A stretch of DNA of 64,000 bases from Laburnicola sp. R22_1 (lineage: Eukaryota; Ascomycota; Dothideomycetes; Pleosporales; Didymosphaeriaceae), in contig JACONQ010000003.1 of NCBI GenBank assembly GCA_014281115.1, forward strand, positions 124,001 to 188,000, read 5' to 3'. Position 1 is the stretch's first letter. Each line of letters opens with the position of its first letter. Shown here piece after piece: positions 22,254 through 33,636 of the stretch. The position numbers and the translations under genes are program-made. Below the pieces are notes generated by a model. The model was not told where the DNA came from. It did not search any database and was given only the letters and a program-made list of their open reading frames with translations.

Positions 22254-23433
22254 ATGAACGTGAGTAAGCCAGCTTTGTCGCCCGGGTCTGCTTTGTTAAC
22301 AAAACCAGCCTTTGCACGATATTCTCTCTTCCATCGACCCCGCCGCTGCGCGCATTCTCTCTGCAACCCCTCCGGTCCAGCGCCTGGCCTCCGGGTCGCC
22401 GAAACCGGCTCAGCGACCTGTCAAACCCGCGAACGGCACGTCGCAGGCGCCGGTCCTGAAGCGCAAGGCCTCTGGCACGGCCGATGGAGCACAAACCAAG
22501 ATAGCACGGAAAGATGCGCCGACGCCAGCTAGCCCGTCAAACGGCGCTGTTCGCACGGGCTCGCCGGCTATGGGAGCGAAACCAGCCTCCGCCGCTTCCA
22601 CCACTGCTTCCATCACCGCCATGCCATACAGAGGAACTGCGGGCCTAAACACCGCCAAACTCGCAACTCCACTGGTAAAGAAGCCCGCAGTCCCTGGTGC
22701 TGGACAAACGGCTGCTGGCAGGGCAGGAGCGCCTGCGCAGAAACCCACCGTGCCGAGACCTGCCGTAGCCACACCGGGAGCCACCACGGCACCTGCCAAA
22801 AAGCCGGGAGGTTACCTGGCTCTGTTGCAGAAGGCGAAAGAGAAGGATGCTACTAAGCCCGCTACCGCTCCGATCAAACACGAACCGACCAAGATCATGA
22901 CCAAGAAGGACCGGGAGCAAGCCCGGCTGGCTGCCAAGGCAGCTAGCAAAGGCAAGAAGCCGGCCGTTGGGCCTACAGGAAGGGTTGCAGATGCCAAAGT
23001 GGATGCCACGAAGGAGAAGCGGAAGCCCATCACCCTAGGCTACCAAGGCACCGCTCGGCCCGCCACAAAGCCTGTCGAGAGTGGCTACAAGGGCACCGCC
23101 AGGCCAGCGTCTGCTGCCCCTGCTGCACGAGCTGGTGCAGCATTGTCCAAGAAGAGACCACAACCAGGCAAGGCTCGACATGACGGTTATGCCGCTTGGT
23201 CGGACCTCTCCGACATGGAGGATGAAGAGGATGATTACGCTTCTGATGGCTCCTCTGATATGGAGGGTGGTATCTGGGACCTGGAGAAAGAGGAGATCGC
23301 AACGCTTAAGGCTGCCAAACAAGAAGACGCAGCAGCACTCGCCGAGGAGAATGAGCTGAAACGGCAAAAGGAAGAACGTAAGAGAAAGCTGTTAGCTATG
23401 AGCAAGGCCGCCGCTGCCAAGAGAAAGTACTGA
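22254..23433 (+). CDS. SPT2: SPT2-family chromatin protein
   Basis: Spt2 is an HMG-like histone H3/H4-binding factor acting in transcription elongation. Exon 1 is only ATG AAC (22254-22259); exon 2 (22309-23433) follows acceptor ACCAG, giving 376 residues. The protein is basic and Ala/Pro/Lys-rich through residue 300, with two copies of GYxGTARPA (near 262-283). It then has an acidic patch (DLSDMEDEEDDYASDGSSDM) and a C-terminal charged coiled coil (EEIATLKAAKQEDAAALAEE) ending AKRKY. This order (basic tail, acidic patch, helical C-terminus) is that of the SPT2 domain in ascomycetes. The two-codon first exon rests on the frame and on the GTGAGT donor. Confidence 0.75.
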
Positions 23434-24108
23434 GTCGGCGATGTAATGATTACGCTATTGGAGTTTTGGAATGGATTTACGGCATACCTGGATTTGAGGG
23501 CGTTGATTGCGCATTTTCGACTTGCATAGCCACGGTTGCTCGCATGGGGGATTCAAGAGGTTCGGCGTCTGTACGCAGCGCTGTTTCATGGTTGTCCTGT
23601 TTTTGCAAGACCTTCACCGCGCCGATACCGTATGGTATCAGAAGACCAATGGTGCTGGAATTTTAAGTATTCACACCCTATATTTGGTATCCAACCTTTA
23701 TTTGGTATATGTTGTGTTCAAAGTTTTGGTGAACGTTGATACGTGATGTTCGATAACGGTCGTCTTAAGCTGATGTGAAGACATAGCATCAGGTAATAGC
23801 ATCAGGTAAGTCGTCTTAAGCTGATGTGAAGACATGGCATCAGGGAAGTAGTCTCTTAGGCGATGTTACCGCAGCATAAGTAACTCATAGGCAGACAGTG
23901 CATTACCCCATGACGATGCTCTCGCAATCTGGCGTCTGTCACAATCGTGACAGCGCAGTTACAAACGAGGCATCACGATTCAACCTATAACACTTCACTC
24001 ACCGCACCTACGTGTCCAACAACATATATTCTCGCAAAGCTCCACCCTCTCCGACGGTAGCTTATACCGCAGCGCAAACCTCCACAGCACAAGGTAGCAC
24101 TGCAGGGC
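23434..24108. other. Spacer with a 51 bp tandem duplication
   Basis: Contains two copies, 51 bp apart, of a unit with the core CGTCTTAAGCTGATGTGAAG (23761-23811 and 23812-23850, the second cut short), each followed by a CATCAGG word. The remainder holds the SPT2 3' end and the promoter of the next gene. Confidence 0.6.
23761..23850 (+). repeat. 51 bp direct repeat, about 1.8 copies
   Basis: The second copy starts at 23812 and differs from the first mainly at single positions (ATAGCATC versus ATGGCATC). CATCAGGTAA is itself repeated inside the first unit. Confidence 0.8.
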
Positions 24109-25914
24109 ATGCCACTATCGTCGCACTTCTTTAAGGATCCTTTCCACAAATTCCGCACCACCGCTAAGCACGAAATGAAGCAAGATAAAGGCAAGCAAAG
24201 GGCCGTAGAGCCCGGGCCTCTTCCTGAACCGGACACTACCACTATCTCTGAAAGCCGCGATATTCCGCTTCTTGTGGATCTGGATCGCGACTCGCCAGAT
24301 GTGGAGGACCACCGGGATGATGAGTTGTTCTGGAATAGCGGGCTGGAAGAGAAAGGTGGTGAGAAGGCGCCTACGTTTGATGCGTTGGGGAGAGTGCAGG
24401 GGAGTGGGAGGGCGTATTGGGGGAAGATTGTGCCGCCGGGGTGGGTGAGAGAGCATGAGGATTGGAGTGAGGGGGAGTTGGAGGTGGAGGCGTTGAAAGG
24501 TGTGAAGAAGGAGAGTAGGGAGGGTGGTGGGATTAAGGTCACTAGTTGGGAACAAGAGTTGCTTTCTTCTGTGAGAGGCGAGCAAGAAGGCGTTGCGGTG
24601 GGGAGGGACTTCGCGTACGAACAAGAACATGGATCAGTTAACTATCTGCAGGCGACCCGTGGACAACATGAGTCTTCATCAAGTCGAGCCGCGCCGGGCT
24701 ATGAAGACTTGGGGTTTCAATCACCGTCTACTATGCCAAACGAGCGATCCTCTTCCTCGAAACGTCGCCGTCGCGAACAGTCTGTTTACCTCGACATGTC
24801 TGATAATGGAGACTCCGCGTGGGTGGAATGGGCCCCGCATATACAAGAGGCCACTCACTCAGAACCTGATGTGTACATCGGGCAAGCCAAGTTGCTGCAG
24901 ACTCCGTATGCGAAACGTGGCGGTGGGGTGTCGTCACAGCAGGTACCTGCCAACACTCTAAGCGGCATTATGGAGATGGCTCAAACGGATCCGATAAGGA
25001 CCAGCAAAGGCGCAGAAAAAGCCAGACCGAGTGTAGGGCGCAGACGGGAGGATGAAGGACATACTGTTGACGCAGGCGAGGCACGCATGACTCCCAATTT
25101 CTCGTACCCTGTATTGTCATGGCCGGAGAACCAGCAACCGAGGCCTACGACGGCGTTTTTGGAGCGTGCATACCTGCCACCTTCACCAGCACCAGGGAAC
25201 AATAACGATGCGCCGCCAGTCGTAAATAATATCCCCATGAATTTCCAGGACGACACACCCACGCGCCAAACAGAAGCAGAAGCAGAAGCAACTCACCACC
25301 CCCCAACAGCCCCCGCCCCCACGGCCCCAGACGCAAACAAGCTCTCGCATTCACCCCTCCCCTCTTTCCGTTCCTACACGAGCCCCGCATCAACACCCTC
25401 CTCCGCCTCCTCCACCCACACCCGCCCCACCGGCCTCGCCACCTCCCCCGAAGTCTCAGAATACCGCCTCCTCAACACCTCAGGGCCCCTCGACGTCCAC
25501 GCCCTCCTCCCCCTCTACGAACGCACAATGTCCACGCAAGCCAAGTCGATCAAAAAACTGCACCGCACCATCGACCGACTCACCGCCCGCCGCGACTACT
25601 ACGAGTGGGACCTACTACCCAAAACGCTGACGTACTGGACCAAGACGAACGCCGAGAACGAGCGCATGGCGTGTGCGGTGCGCGCGCTGGAGGAGGAAAA
25701 CGCCATGTTGTGGGATTTGATTGCGTTTTCGGGGCGGCTGTTGGAGGTGTGTCGGGCGCGGGATGAGGCTGTGTTGGGGACGGCGCGGGGGATGCGGACG
25801 AGGAAGATGCAGAGGGCGAATTGTTCGTTGTTGGAGAGGCTGGTTGGGGCGGGGCCGCCGCCGGGGAGGGGGCGAGGGGAGGAGGAGGGCGGAGAGCCCG
25901 TTTCGCGATGATTT
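24109..25914 (+). CDS. Unrecognised 600-residue disordered protein with C-terminal coiled coil
   Basis: A single uninterrupted frame of 600 codons. The N-terminal 400 residues are polar and probably disordered (many Glu, Ser, Pro), with a conserved-looking patch ALGRVQGSGRAYWGKIVPPG (about 91-110). A Pro/Ala/Thr-rich linker leads to a helical region starting LPLYERTMSTQAKSIKKLHR (about 465-485) and continuing to about residue 575. The stated end follows the first stop. However, an overlapping frame from about 25880 continues with coding-like sequence (SPFRDDLEQLIFVCGQNLKV and on to 26089), suggesting that the true C-terminus lies there and that a one-base shift separates the two. No domain family is recognised. 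Confidence 0.6.
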
Positions 25915-27422
25915 GGAGCAGTTGATTTTTGTGTGTGGGCAGAATCTTAAGGTGTTTGGGGAGGATGTGGGGGATTGGAAGTTGGGTGTGGATATGGTGG
26001 AGGGGTTGAGCGAGGGGAGGGCGGAGGGCGGTGTGGCTGGGAATGAGGGTATGGATGCGCGAGGGGACGGCGGAGTGAGGGATTTGTGAGGTGGGAGTGC
26101 ACATTTTAGATTTGAAGTACTGCGGTGATATTTGGTTTTCGAAGCATGGACGTAGGGCTATCTGGATTTCACTCTCGCGTGCGCGATAGATACTGTTCAA
26201 TAGCGTTAACGTTGGCAACGTTTTCATTTTTGTTCTCTTCGACTTGTACAAAATCTGCTGCAGGTGTAGCATTGAATTTGCAGCACCAATGGGGTTGTAA
26301 ATCCGAAGCCCGTCGAGACAAATGTAAGTGGAAGTATGTTTCATTCCTGCAGCAAACTTTGTACGTGTCACTGATTCCCACCGAAGATATCACCGCATAG
26401 CAACTGTCAACTCAAAAACCGATAACTCGGACTCTTACTTACTATGAAAAAAAATTAATTTATCATCGCACAATACGGTTCAACTCCCCCAACTGAAGAG
26501 ACGCAGCATCGTCGTTCAGAAGTAACATAACCATGTGAAAGAAGACTTCGCGCACTCTCAGTACACGGTATAACGCTAATATAGAAAGCTGTAGGGGTGC
26601 TAGAAAACGCTTTAAAACAAGGTAAAGTAATAAGACTAGTTTAGTAACTGTTTAGGGGCACTATTTGTAAGCACGTATAAATCAGCCCCTTATGCTAATA
26701 ATAAGGTAGTCGATTACAGTGTACTATAGTCCACAGGTACTAAAGTTAACAATAATAACGTGACGCGCGGTTGCCTGCGTACGCAGTTATAAAAGGCGGT
26801 GGGCGGGCGAGCAAGTTAGGGCGTTATTGTTGTGAGTTTGTTGTCTTAAAAGCTAGGGGGAGAATGTTAGTAAAACTTTAACGCACTCTAGTCCTAGGGC
26901 TTAGCACACACGTAATATGACGTCACATCACCTAGGCGCTGTAACGCAATAAAAAAAAGCAGGAATTAAACGCAGTGGGGCTACTTGAAAACCGAATGAG
27001 TGGAGGCAGTTTATACTCTTGCCCAGGAAGGGTAACATAACCTCTCAACCATTCCTTCATTAACATTAGTTCTTGTCAATACCACATGTTAAAATTCCAA
27101 CGGTATAAATGGTGCACGTGTCGAACCCGAGTCTACAGTCAATTACGCACTCACGTAACATCCATTGGTCGAGCCCGACCTTGGAAAAATCCAAACCACG
27201 GGTCCGTGAGTGCCCGGATATCCCCACCCATACCCGGTGTACGTTTAATTCTCATTATCTTGCACAATTCCCGCTTCACTCAAGACGCCGCTCCAAAATG
27301 TGCGGCGTATTGCAAGCGCTCTCGGAGAGTCTACAACGCACCAACACAAACTCTGTCCCCTCCCCAGCAAAACCAGCAAAGAAACTACAAAAGAAACAAC
27401 GTGCTAAAAGCGCCACCTGGGC
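25915..27422. other. Spacer with possible displaced C-terminus and a dispersed repeat
   Basis: 25915-26089 is the continuation described under the preceding gene. From 26400 the sequence is AT-rich and includes copy B of the dispersed repeat (26541 onward). 26600-27000 looks like worn, transposon-derived DNA without an open frame. A frame containing MCGVLQALSESLQ at 27298 overlaps the leader of the next gene and is not convincing. Confidence 0.5.
26541..26660 (+). repeat. Dispersed repeat, copy B
   Basis: Starts TGAAAGAAGACTTCGCGCAC, extended by TCTCAGTACAC. It resembles copy A (12186) over roughly 90 bp and copy C (43615) over about 25 bp. Confidence 0.6.
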
Positions 27423-28355
27423 ATGGAAACAACACCTCAACCCACCTCCTCGTCATTCCCACTCCCCAAACCCCCCAAATCCACCCTCAAAAAAGAATCA
27501 CCAGAAGAGACGCCCAACAAACGGTACATCCAACCCCCCTCCCAACAACTCCCCATCACAAAAACCCCACTAACCACGCACAGCACACTCCAAAACCAAC
27601 AAACCTCGCTGCTCCTCCGCCTCCCCCCGGAACTCCGCAACGCCATCTACGCCCACGTCCTCCGCGGCCAAACCTTCGCCTTCCCGCGCAGAGAGCTAAA
27701 AACCCCCCGCTACATCACCTGCCCCTGTATCTACTACCGCTTCACGCCGCCCCAATCGTGCATAAGCTGCTACGCCTTTCTCGGGCCGCTGTTCGGCGGC
27801 CCCCGCGCGCAGACGCCGCCACACCGCCCCATCTGCATTACCTCTGGCGGCCAGATCCTCGTGCAGACGATGGAGCGCCATCCGAGTTTGCGGCGCGTGT
27901 GTCGCCAGATCTACGGCGAGACGGAGGGGCTGGTCTTCGCGATGAATTCGTTTGTTGATTATGCGGTGACGCAGGGGTTGCGGACCGAGGGTATGTTTCG
28001 CCACTGGAGGGTTTATTTGAAGAGGGAGGAGTTGGCGGCGATACGGACGGTGGGGTTGGCGTATAGCGCTGTGTATTGGTTTTTTATGAATCATGTTGTG
28101 GATCTCGAGGTTAATGGGTTGAGGGGGCTTAGTGGGGTGAGGGAGGTGAGGTTGTTGATGGGGAGGTGGGATCTCTTTGATGCGGTGGAGGCGGAGAGGA
28201 CGATTAGGGTTTTTAGGGATTGTTTTGGCAGAGAAAATTTTGAGGTAGTGTGGGTTCAGCATGCGGTGGTGGTGAAGAGGTTGGGGGCTGAGGTGGGGCG
28301 AGGTGGGTGGCGGTCGACGTCGCGGGTTGGTTGTTCGTATTCTGATATCGAATAA
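27423..28355 (+). CDS. 2EXR/F-box-like protein of fungal-specific family
   Basis: A 310-residue intronless protein. A Pro/Thr-rich N-terminus precedes LLLRLPPELRNAIYAHVLRG (about 64-83), the pattern that opens 2EXR-type and F-box-like proteins of filamentous fungi. HPSLRRVCRQIYGETEGLVF (about 155-175) is the second typical block, followed by NSFVDY. The C-terminal half (about 185-280) has alternating hydrophobic strands and helices of unknown role. A Cys-rich stretch (CPCIYYRF, then CISCYAF, about 99-120) could bind metal but has too few clear ligands to claim. The family is often expanded near telomeres and repeats; biochemical function is unknown. The start was chosen because upstream ATGs are in other frames. 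Confidence 0.7.
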   Translation: METTPQPTSSSFPLPKPPKSTLKKESPEETPNKRYIQPPSQQLPITKTPLTTHSTLQNQQTSLLLRLPPELRNAIYAHVLRGQTFAFPRRELKTPRYITCPCIYYRFTPPQSCISCYAFLGPLFGGPRAQTPPHRPICITSGGQILVQTMERHPSLRRVCRQIYGETEGLVFAMNSFVDYAVTQGLRTEGMFRHWRVYLKREELAAIRTVGLAYSAVYWFFMNHVVDLEVNGLRGLSGVREVRLLMGRWDLFDAVEAERTIRVFRDCFGRENFEVVWVQHAVVVKRLGAEVGRGGWRSTSRVGCSYSDIE

Positions 28356-28559
28356 GTTAACTTCTAGAGCGTGTCCACTTATGCAGATTCAACCTGGGTC
28401 GAACTGTCTTTCATCACACCTCGTGGGCCGGCTCCGTATACGGGCTCGTCTGGCCCCTGCATATCCTTGGTCCATGTCATTGGCATATCCGAGAAGAGTG
28501 TTATGAGACTCGCTGGCGTCCTTTAAGATCACATACTTTCAATGTATATCCAACCATCG
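28356..28559. other. Convergent 3' spacer
   Basis: Short spacer between the 2EXR-like gene and the thiolase-like gene; nothing further recognised. Confidence 0.4.
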
Positions 28560-30429
28560 TTACATCCTAGCAAGCTTCTCAAAGCTAAACAACGCCCTTC
28601 CTTTTCTCTCGTCGTCCTGTCTTACCCATCCACTTCTACCCACCATCTCCCCAGCGCCACTCGCCATCTGTCGCAGCGTATTTTCATCGCCGTGGTTCGC
28701 GAGAAAGCGCTTCCCATTGCTCTTCAGCCTTCCGACGATATATCCTCTTAGCGGAGACCCATCCCGATTATACTCCACAGTATAAGTCTGTATGAAATCA
28801 GCACGGGTTGCCGTTTGAAAATAATCGAAGAGCAGAACAACATACCTCAATAACAGCTTCACCGTCAGGCCTCTCGGCAATCTCCGGCACTTCTTCACCC
28901 ATGATCTCATCCGGCAGAGGATTCTCTAGTGGATATTCACCGTCCCCTCTCGGCTCCTTTCCCAAAACAACAGCATACTGATAGCTCAACAACGCACCAT
29001 TACACAGCACCAGCCCTCTTTTCCCCTTCCCTTGACGAATAGCCCTCGTCATAGCCGTCAGGGCATGCATACTATAATTATTGCCCGCACCACCGAAGCT
29101 CGTTAGGCCGCCTAGCAGCGTTAGACTCTTTTTCCCACCGACGATGGGCAGGCCGAGGTGGTCCGCAGCTAGCTTTGGGACAATTGGGAAACAGGAATAG
29201 ATGTCGAAGAGATCGATGTCGGAGGGGGTGAGGTGAGCGATGGAGAGCGCGGCGGAAAGAGAGGCGGATATGCTGGGGGAGGTATAATAATTCGGGCGGT
29301 GCCAGAAGAAGTCGGCGTCTTTTGTGCCGGCGCCGCTGAGAGCTGGTGGAGGAGATACATAGTCAGTGTCATGTGCGGCTTGCTCTTTGGATGGGGAGTC
29401 TTACGATAGATCCATTTTGATTCTGGAACGCCGAGGGTGCGAGCGTACGTTGTGGACGTGAGAATGCAGGCTGCGGCGAGGTTTACGGTGTTGAATGCGT
29501 TCATCAGGAGAGGATCTGGTTGTGGGTAAGTTGGGACTTGGGTGGTATGATAGGCATACACGCACAAGGAAAGCAAATCATTCTGTTCTTTTGGCCCACC
29601 GTCCCGATGGTCTTCTCGTCACTATACTTGCCGTAGCTCCATGCTACTTCGTTCTCGCTCGCTACTTTCGAGAACTCGGCGTACAGCTTCGCGCTCTCTT
29701 CGTGGTTCGCTTTTATGCTTTGGCCTCTGTGGGCTCGGAAGGCATTTTCGTAGAGAGGGTAGACATGGATAGGTGTTCCGATATCATGTAGAGCGCCAAG
29801 GTCTGTTTGAGCGTAAGTAGAAGCGAGGCCTGTCGGGGGAGGGATATATACTCGATCCCAGGCCATGGCCTGTGGGCGTGAAGACGGAGTCTACGGTTTG
29901 GGATGGAGGTGTCCAGCCTGGGGGAGGCATATTTTTGGCCGCGGCACAGGCGGATACTGCTCCCATCAGTATATGCGCCGAGATTGTATTGTATAGATCA
30001 TATTCCAGATATCAACCTCGAAACAGTGGACGGAAGTGGATGCTTACAACTCGCCAACGCTTCCCCGCCCGCCACAACCGCAACTTTACACTCGCCCTTG
30101 GCTATCCTCTTCGCGGCCTCATCTAGCAACTTCCCAGGCTTGTCACCCCCATGCTCGCTATAAAACTTATGCTTTGGCTTGACATGCAGTTTCTCGGCAA
30201 GCACGCGGGGCAGATCAGGATACGGCCATGTCCATGTCTTCACCACGGCAATGCTGTCTATTGAATCCTGCAACACGGAGACGGAAGAAGGAGAAGCATC
30301 GTCAAGCGCGGCAAGGATAGCTTCGTGGATTAAGACAGCGGGTTCTTTAGCGTCGGCGAGGGCTGTAGAGCGGTTCTTGATGTCGCCGACGCCGATTACG
30401 ATTGGGGTTTCTGCTTTACATGGCATCAT
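28560..30429 (-). CDS. Thiolase-like (acetyl-CoA acetyltransferase-type) protein with extra C-terminal domain
   Basis: Six exons (30429-30048, 29956-29852, 29802-29566, 29515-29405, 29342-28846, 28787-28560) join in frame to 519 residues. The N-terminus MMPCKAETPIVIGVGDIKNR opens like thiolases. Conserved blocks include KVAVVAGGEAL, then IHVYPLYENAFRAHRGQSIK, then FPYPLLMNAFNTVNLAAA (across an intron), DIDLFDIYSCFPIVPKLAA and FGGAGNNYSMHALTAM. The last 110 residues (YTVEYNRDGSPLRGYIVGR onward) correspond to the additional C-terminal domain of thiolase-like protein type 1. Substrate is unknown; such proteins are related to acetoacetyl-CoA and SCP2 thiolases. No classical peroxisomal SKL ending is present (it ends KLARM). 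A second Met directly after the first (30426) could be the start. Confidence 0.85.
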
Positions 30430-31788
30430 GTGGGAGTATATATGGTGTCAGGATTGAAAAGTGGTAGAATGAGAAAGATGGCACGGGCTCGTGAATGTCG
30501 TGATTGGCAACAAGATGACACAGGTTTGCCGAGGTATACAAGTGTAGAAGTCCGTAACTAATTTTAGTTTAGCTCTCCCTTTTCAGGCTGGAAGTGGTAA
30601 GTGCGTTCGCCGCTAAGTACGCTAATCGTAGAAAGCCTAACTAGATAAGGGTGAAAATTACCGAAGGTAGGTATGTTATCATAATAGCCTACTCGGATAT
30701 GAATGAATAATTGATTGAATGAAACTTAGTTCAGTCGAACGAGTGACAATCATTTATGTGACGCTAGTCCCGACCTCGGGAGTGCAATGGGAGCATAACC
30801 GGAATGCCCTGTCCGACGAGACTATGGTCACTAGTAGAACAACATTCTATGCTCGGATATGGCACCAAAACAACATGATAAAGGCTGTTTGTGAACCAAG
30901 TTACCTTAGTAGTACACCAAACAGATGAATCGGACCTGTAGCTCACAGCCATGAGCAGGATATACCTATTATTCGTGAAGACTTCCGCATTAGGACTACT
31001 GCAGCGCAAAGTTTCATGTCTTGTCGATCGCGGAACAAAGGCAGCCATTGTGTTCTCACGTAATTCAGAAATTCACAAGATTCGTAGGCAAACCTAAACG
31101 GAAGTCTCGGTTGATCAAAGCGTGGAGTGTGACTGCGGCTGACATGACACCTCATCAGCTCTGCCGAATAAGGTTTAGTAGCCGGTTCTCTAGCGCAGCC
31201 TTCTAACGTCTCTACCACCTCCCCCCTTCATCATTGTTCCTCCCAAGCCACAGAACCACGCCTTATATCCCTTAACCCGCCTGAAAACTCCCGAGGTCAT
31301 GACCTAGCCTGATCAGATCGGATGCAGAGCGACGCAACGCAGATCAAGAGCCTCGTTTAGCCTCCGAATGCCCCTCTTTCAGCTCGCCTCCGTCGCACTC
31401 AGCACTGCGGCGTATTGGCGGCCGTGAGGCTGCACCGCAATGTTCCTCTGCGCCGCCGTGATGGGTGCGCAGCTGAACTATCTGGGCACACCGTCCGATG
31501 CGCTCTCCGCATCTTGCCTACTTTGGGGGCAGATCCTTCTCGCTTAGTAGGCGTTTTCCAGCTCGTGCTGACGTCGGTGTTACTGTCCTTAGCTCTGGCA
31601 AGACTCAGCTCTGGCTGCGGAGTCTTCTTATTCTTATAGTTTTTATACCCCTCTCGGTTCCATCTTCTATAACCCTCTCCCTCGACCTTCTTATAACCCT
31701 TTCCTTACTTTTTATATCTCCATATCTCTCTCCGTTCGAGTTCTTTTGCATTTTCTTTTCTTTTCGTTCCAAGAGTCCGCGAGAGAAT
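30430..31788. promoter_or_regulatory. Divergent promoter of the thiolase-like and DUF2235 genes
   Basis: About 1.36 kb. The last 190 bp before the DUF2235 start (31600-31785) are strongly pyrimidine-rich (CTCTCC, TTCTTTTC tracts), a common feature of highly expressed fungal promoters and leaders. Short ORFs in 30700-31220 have no recognised domain. Confidence 0.45.
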
Positions 31789-33636
31789 ATGGCAGACGAA
31801 ACACCCTGGGGCCGCCGCCTCGTCATCTGCTGCGACGGCACCTGGCAGTCCAGCGTAAGCTCCAAAGACAATGTCCCCTCCAACGTAACGAAACTCTGCC
31901 GCGTCATCGCGCGCATCGGGACCGACCAAAACGACGCCACCAAAAAATGGCACCAACTCGTATACTACGATAGCGGCATAGGAACGGGCAATCTCAGCGG
32001 TTCCGAAGCCAAGCGGCAAGGCGGCACCGGCGCAGGCCTCGCCGAAAACGTCATCGAAGCGTACAACTTCATCGTCTTGAACTATGAGCCTGGCGATGAG
32101 ATTTTCTGCTTTGGTTTCTCGCGCGGCGCGTACACGGCGCGCGCGGTTGCGGGGCTGGTCGCGGATATTGGTGTCATCAAGACGCTTGATATGCAGGTCT
32201 TCCCAGCTATTTACCGGGCGTACATGTCCAACGATGAAATGCTGCCGTTTCGCGAGACGCAGGCGTGGACAGACTTTGTGAACGGCAAGTTGACCGCGAA
32301 GGGGGAAGAGCTGAGCAAAGCCGGGCCGATCAAGGGATTGAAAGAGAACGCGGAGGCTTGGGAAATCCGTCCGCATCACGACTTGGTTGCTGCCGATGCA
32401 AGTCGCAAAGTCAAAGTCATTGGTGTCTGGGACACGGTGGGGAGTTTGGGCGTCCCAGATGTTGCATGGTTTGACAACGCGAAGTACAGAACCAAGTATG
32501 GTTTCCACAATGTGAAGCTCAATGAGAGTACGTTATTTTTTTTCCCTCGTATTGCTACGCTTGTTGACAAGTGCAGATGTCGGGCACGCGTTCCACGCAC
32601 TGGCGCTCGACGAGCACCGCAAAGCCTTCCGCCCAACCCTCTGGTACATGCCGAAAGACATGCCCGCCCGCCTCGCCCAGCAAGGCAAACCCATCCCCGA
32701 ACTCAAACAAGTCTGGTTCCCCGGCTTCCACGTCAACGCAGGCGGCGGCTCAGACGACAGCATCACCGACATGAAAGGCGACCTCGAAAGTACGTGACCT
32801 CGCCCCATCCATCCCCCCCAACTAAAACTAACACCCAACCCCACGCAGTCATATCCACCGCCACCTTCGCCTGGATGCTCCAATGCATTGCCCCGCACCT
32901 CACCATCGACCAATCCGCATTCAAAGCCTACCTCACACAATACACAAACTTCCTCGCGGGCATCCGCTACGCCTGCACCTACCACCACACCACCTGGACC
33001 GACACGCTGCGCTCCGCGCTGCCCACCATCCCCCTCCTCAACCCGGCGACCGACCCGCTGCTCCCGCCCCGCCGCGACCCCGTCCACACCCACCCCACCT
33101 TCGACTTCGGCTGGGGCACCGGCCCCATCGTAGATTCGTATGTAGGCATATACCGTCTGAACGGCAGCCGGCCGCGCGTCCCCGGCATGCAGCAGACCGA
33201 GGTGTATGATGCTGAGCGCCAGGTGTCCAAGCTGGACGACATCGCCAAGTACGGCGTGACGAACGAGTATATACATCCTATGTGTGAGTATCGGAAGATT
33301 GTGCGGGGGGACGAGGACGATTCGGCGCTGAAGTCGTTTACGCGCAAGTTTGTGAAGAGTGCGGGTGCGGATGGGGAGGAGGGGCGGTATTGGTGGTTTA
33401 GGGATGGAGGCGCGGGTGCTGGGGGGGAGGTGAGGTTGCCGGAGTGGGTTATTATGCCGCATGGGGACGAGGGGGGCGTGGTGAATTTCGAGAGGACGTG
33501 GTATGAGATGTGTGAGAGGGGGGAGCGGGCGAGGGAGAGGTTGAGGAAGGCGGGGTATGAGAAGGATTTTTTGGCGGAGTTGGATGCTGTGAACGATTTT
33601 GGGGCGGTGGATGCGCCCTATCGATATCGTCCGTAG
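31789..33636 (+). CDS. DUF2235 (Tle1-like) alpha/beta-hydrolase
   Basis: Exons 31789-32527, 32577-32789 and 32849-33636 join to 579 residues. RRLVICCDGTWQSS (about 9-22) is the signature start of the DUF2235/T6SS phospholipase-like family. The nucleophile elbow is CFGFSRGAYTARAVAGL (GxSxG with Ser near residue 110). KVIGVWDTVGSLGVP (about 206-220) carries the expected Asp, and VWFPGFHVNAGGG plus HVN-type sequence (about 295) likely supplies the His. Homologues in bacteria are phospholipases; fungal members are numerous and mostly uncharacterised. No signal peptide is visible, so it is probably intracellular. Introns are short (49 and 59 nt) with GTACGT donors. Confidence 0.88.
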   Translation: MADETPWGRRLVICCDGTWQSSVSSKDNVPSNVTKLCRVIARIGTDQNDATKKWHQLVYYDSGIGTGNLSGSEAKRQGGTGAGLAENVIEAYNFIVLNYEPGDEIFCFGFSRGAYTARAVAGLVADIGVIKTLDMQVFPAIYRAYMSNDEMLPFRETQAWTDFVNGKLTAKGEELSKAGPIKGLKENAEAWEIRPHHDLVAADASRKVKVIGVWDTVGSLGVPDVAWFDNAKYRTKYGFHNVKLNESTLFFFPRIATLVDKCRCRARVPRTGARRAPQSLPPNPLVHAERHARPPRPARQTHPRTQTSLVPRLPRQRRRRLRRQHHRHERRPRKYVTSPHPSPPTKTNTQPHAVISTATFAWMLQCIAPHLTIDQSAFKAYLTQYTNFLAGIRYACTYHHTTWTDTLRSALPTIPLLNPATDPLLPPRRDPVHTHPTFDFGWGTGPIVDSYVGIYRLNGSRPRVPGMQQTEVYDAERQVSKLDDIAKYGVTNEYIHPMCEYRKIVRGDEDDSALKSFTRKFVKSAGADGEEGRYWWFRDGGAGAGGEVRLPEWVIMPHGDEGGVVNFERTWYEMCERGERARERLRKAGYEKDFLAELDAVNDFGAVDAPYRYRP

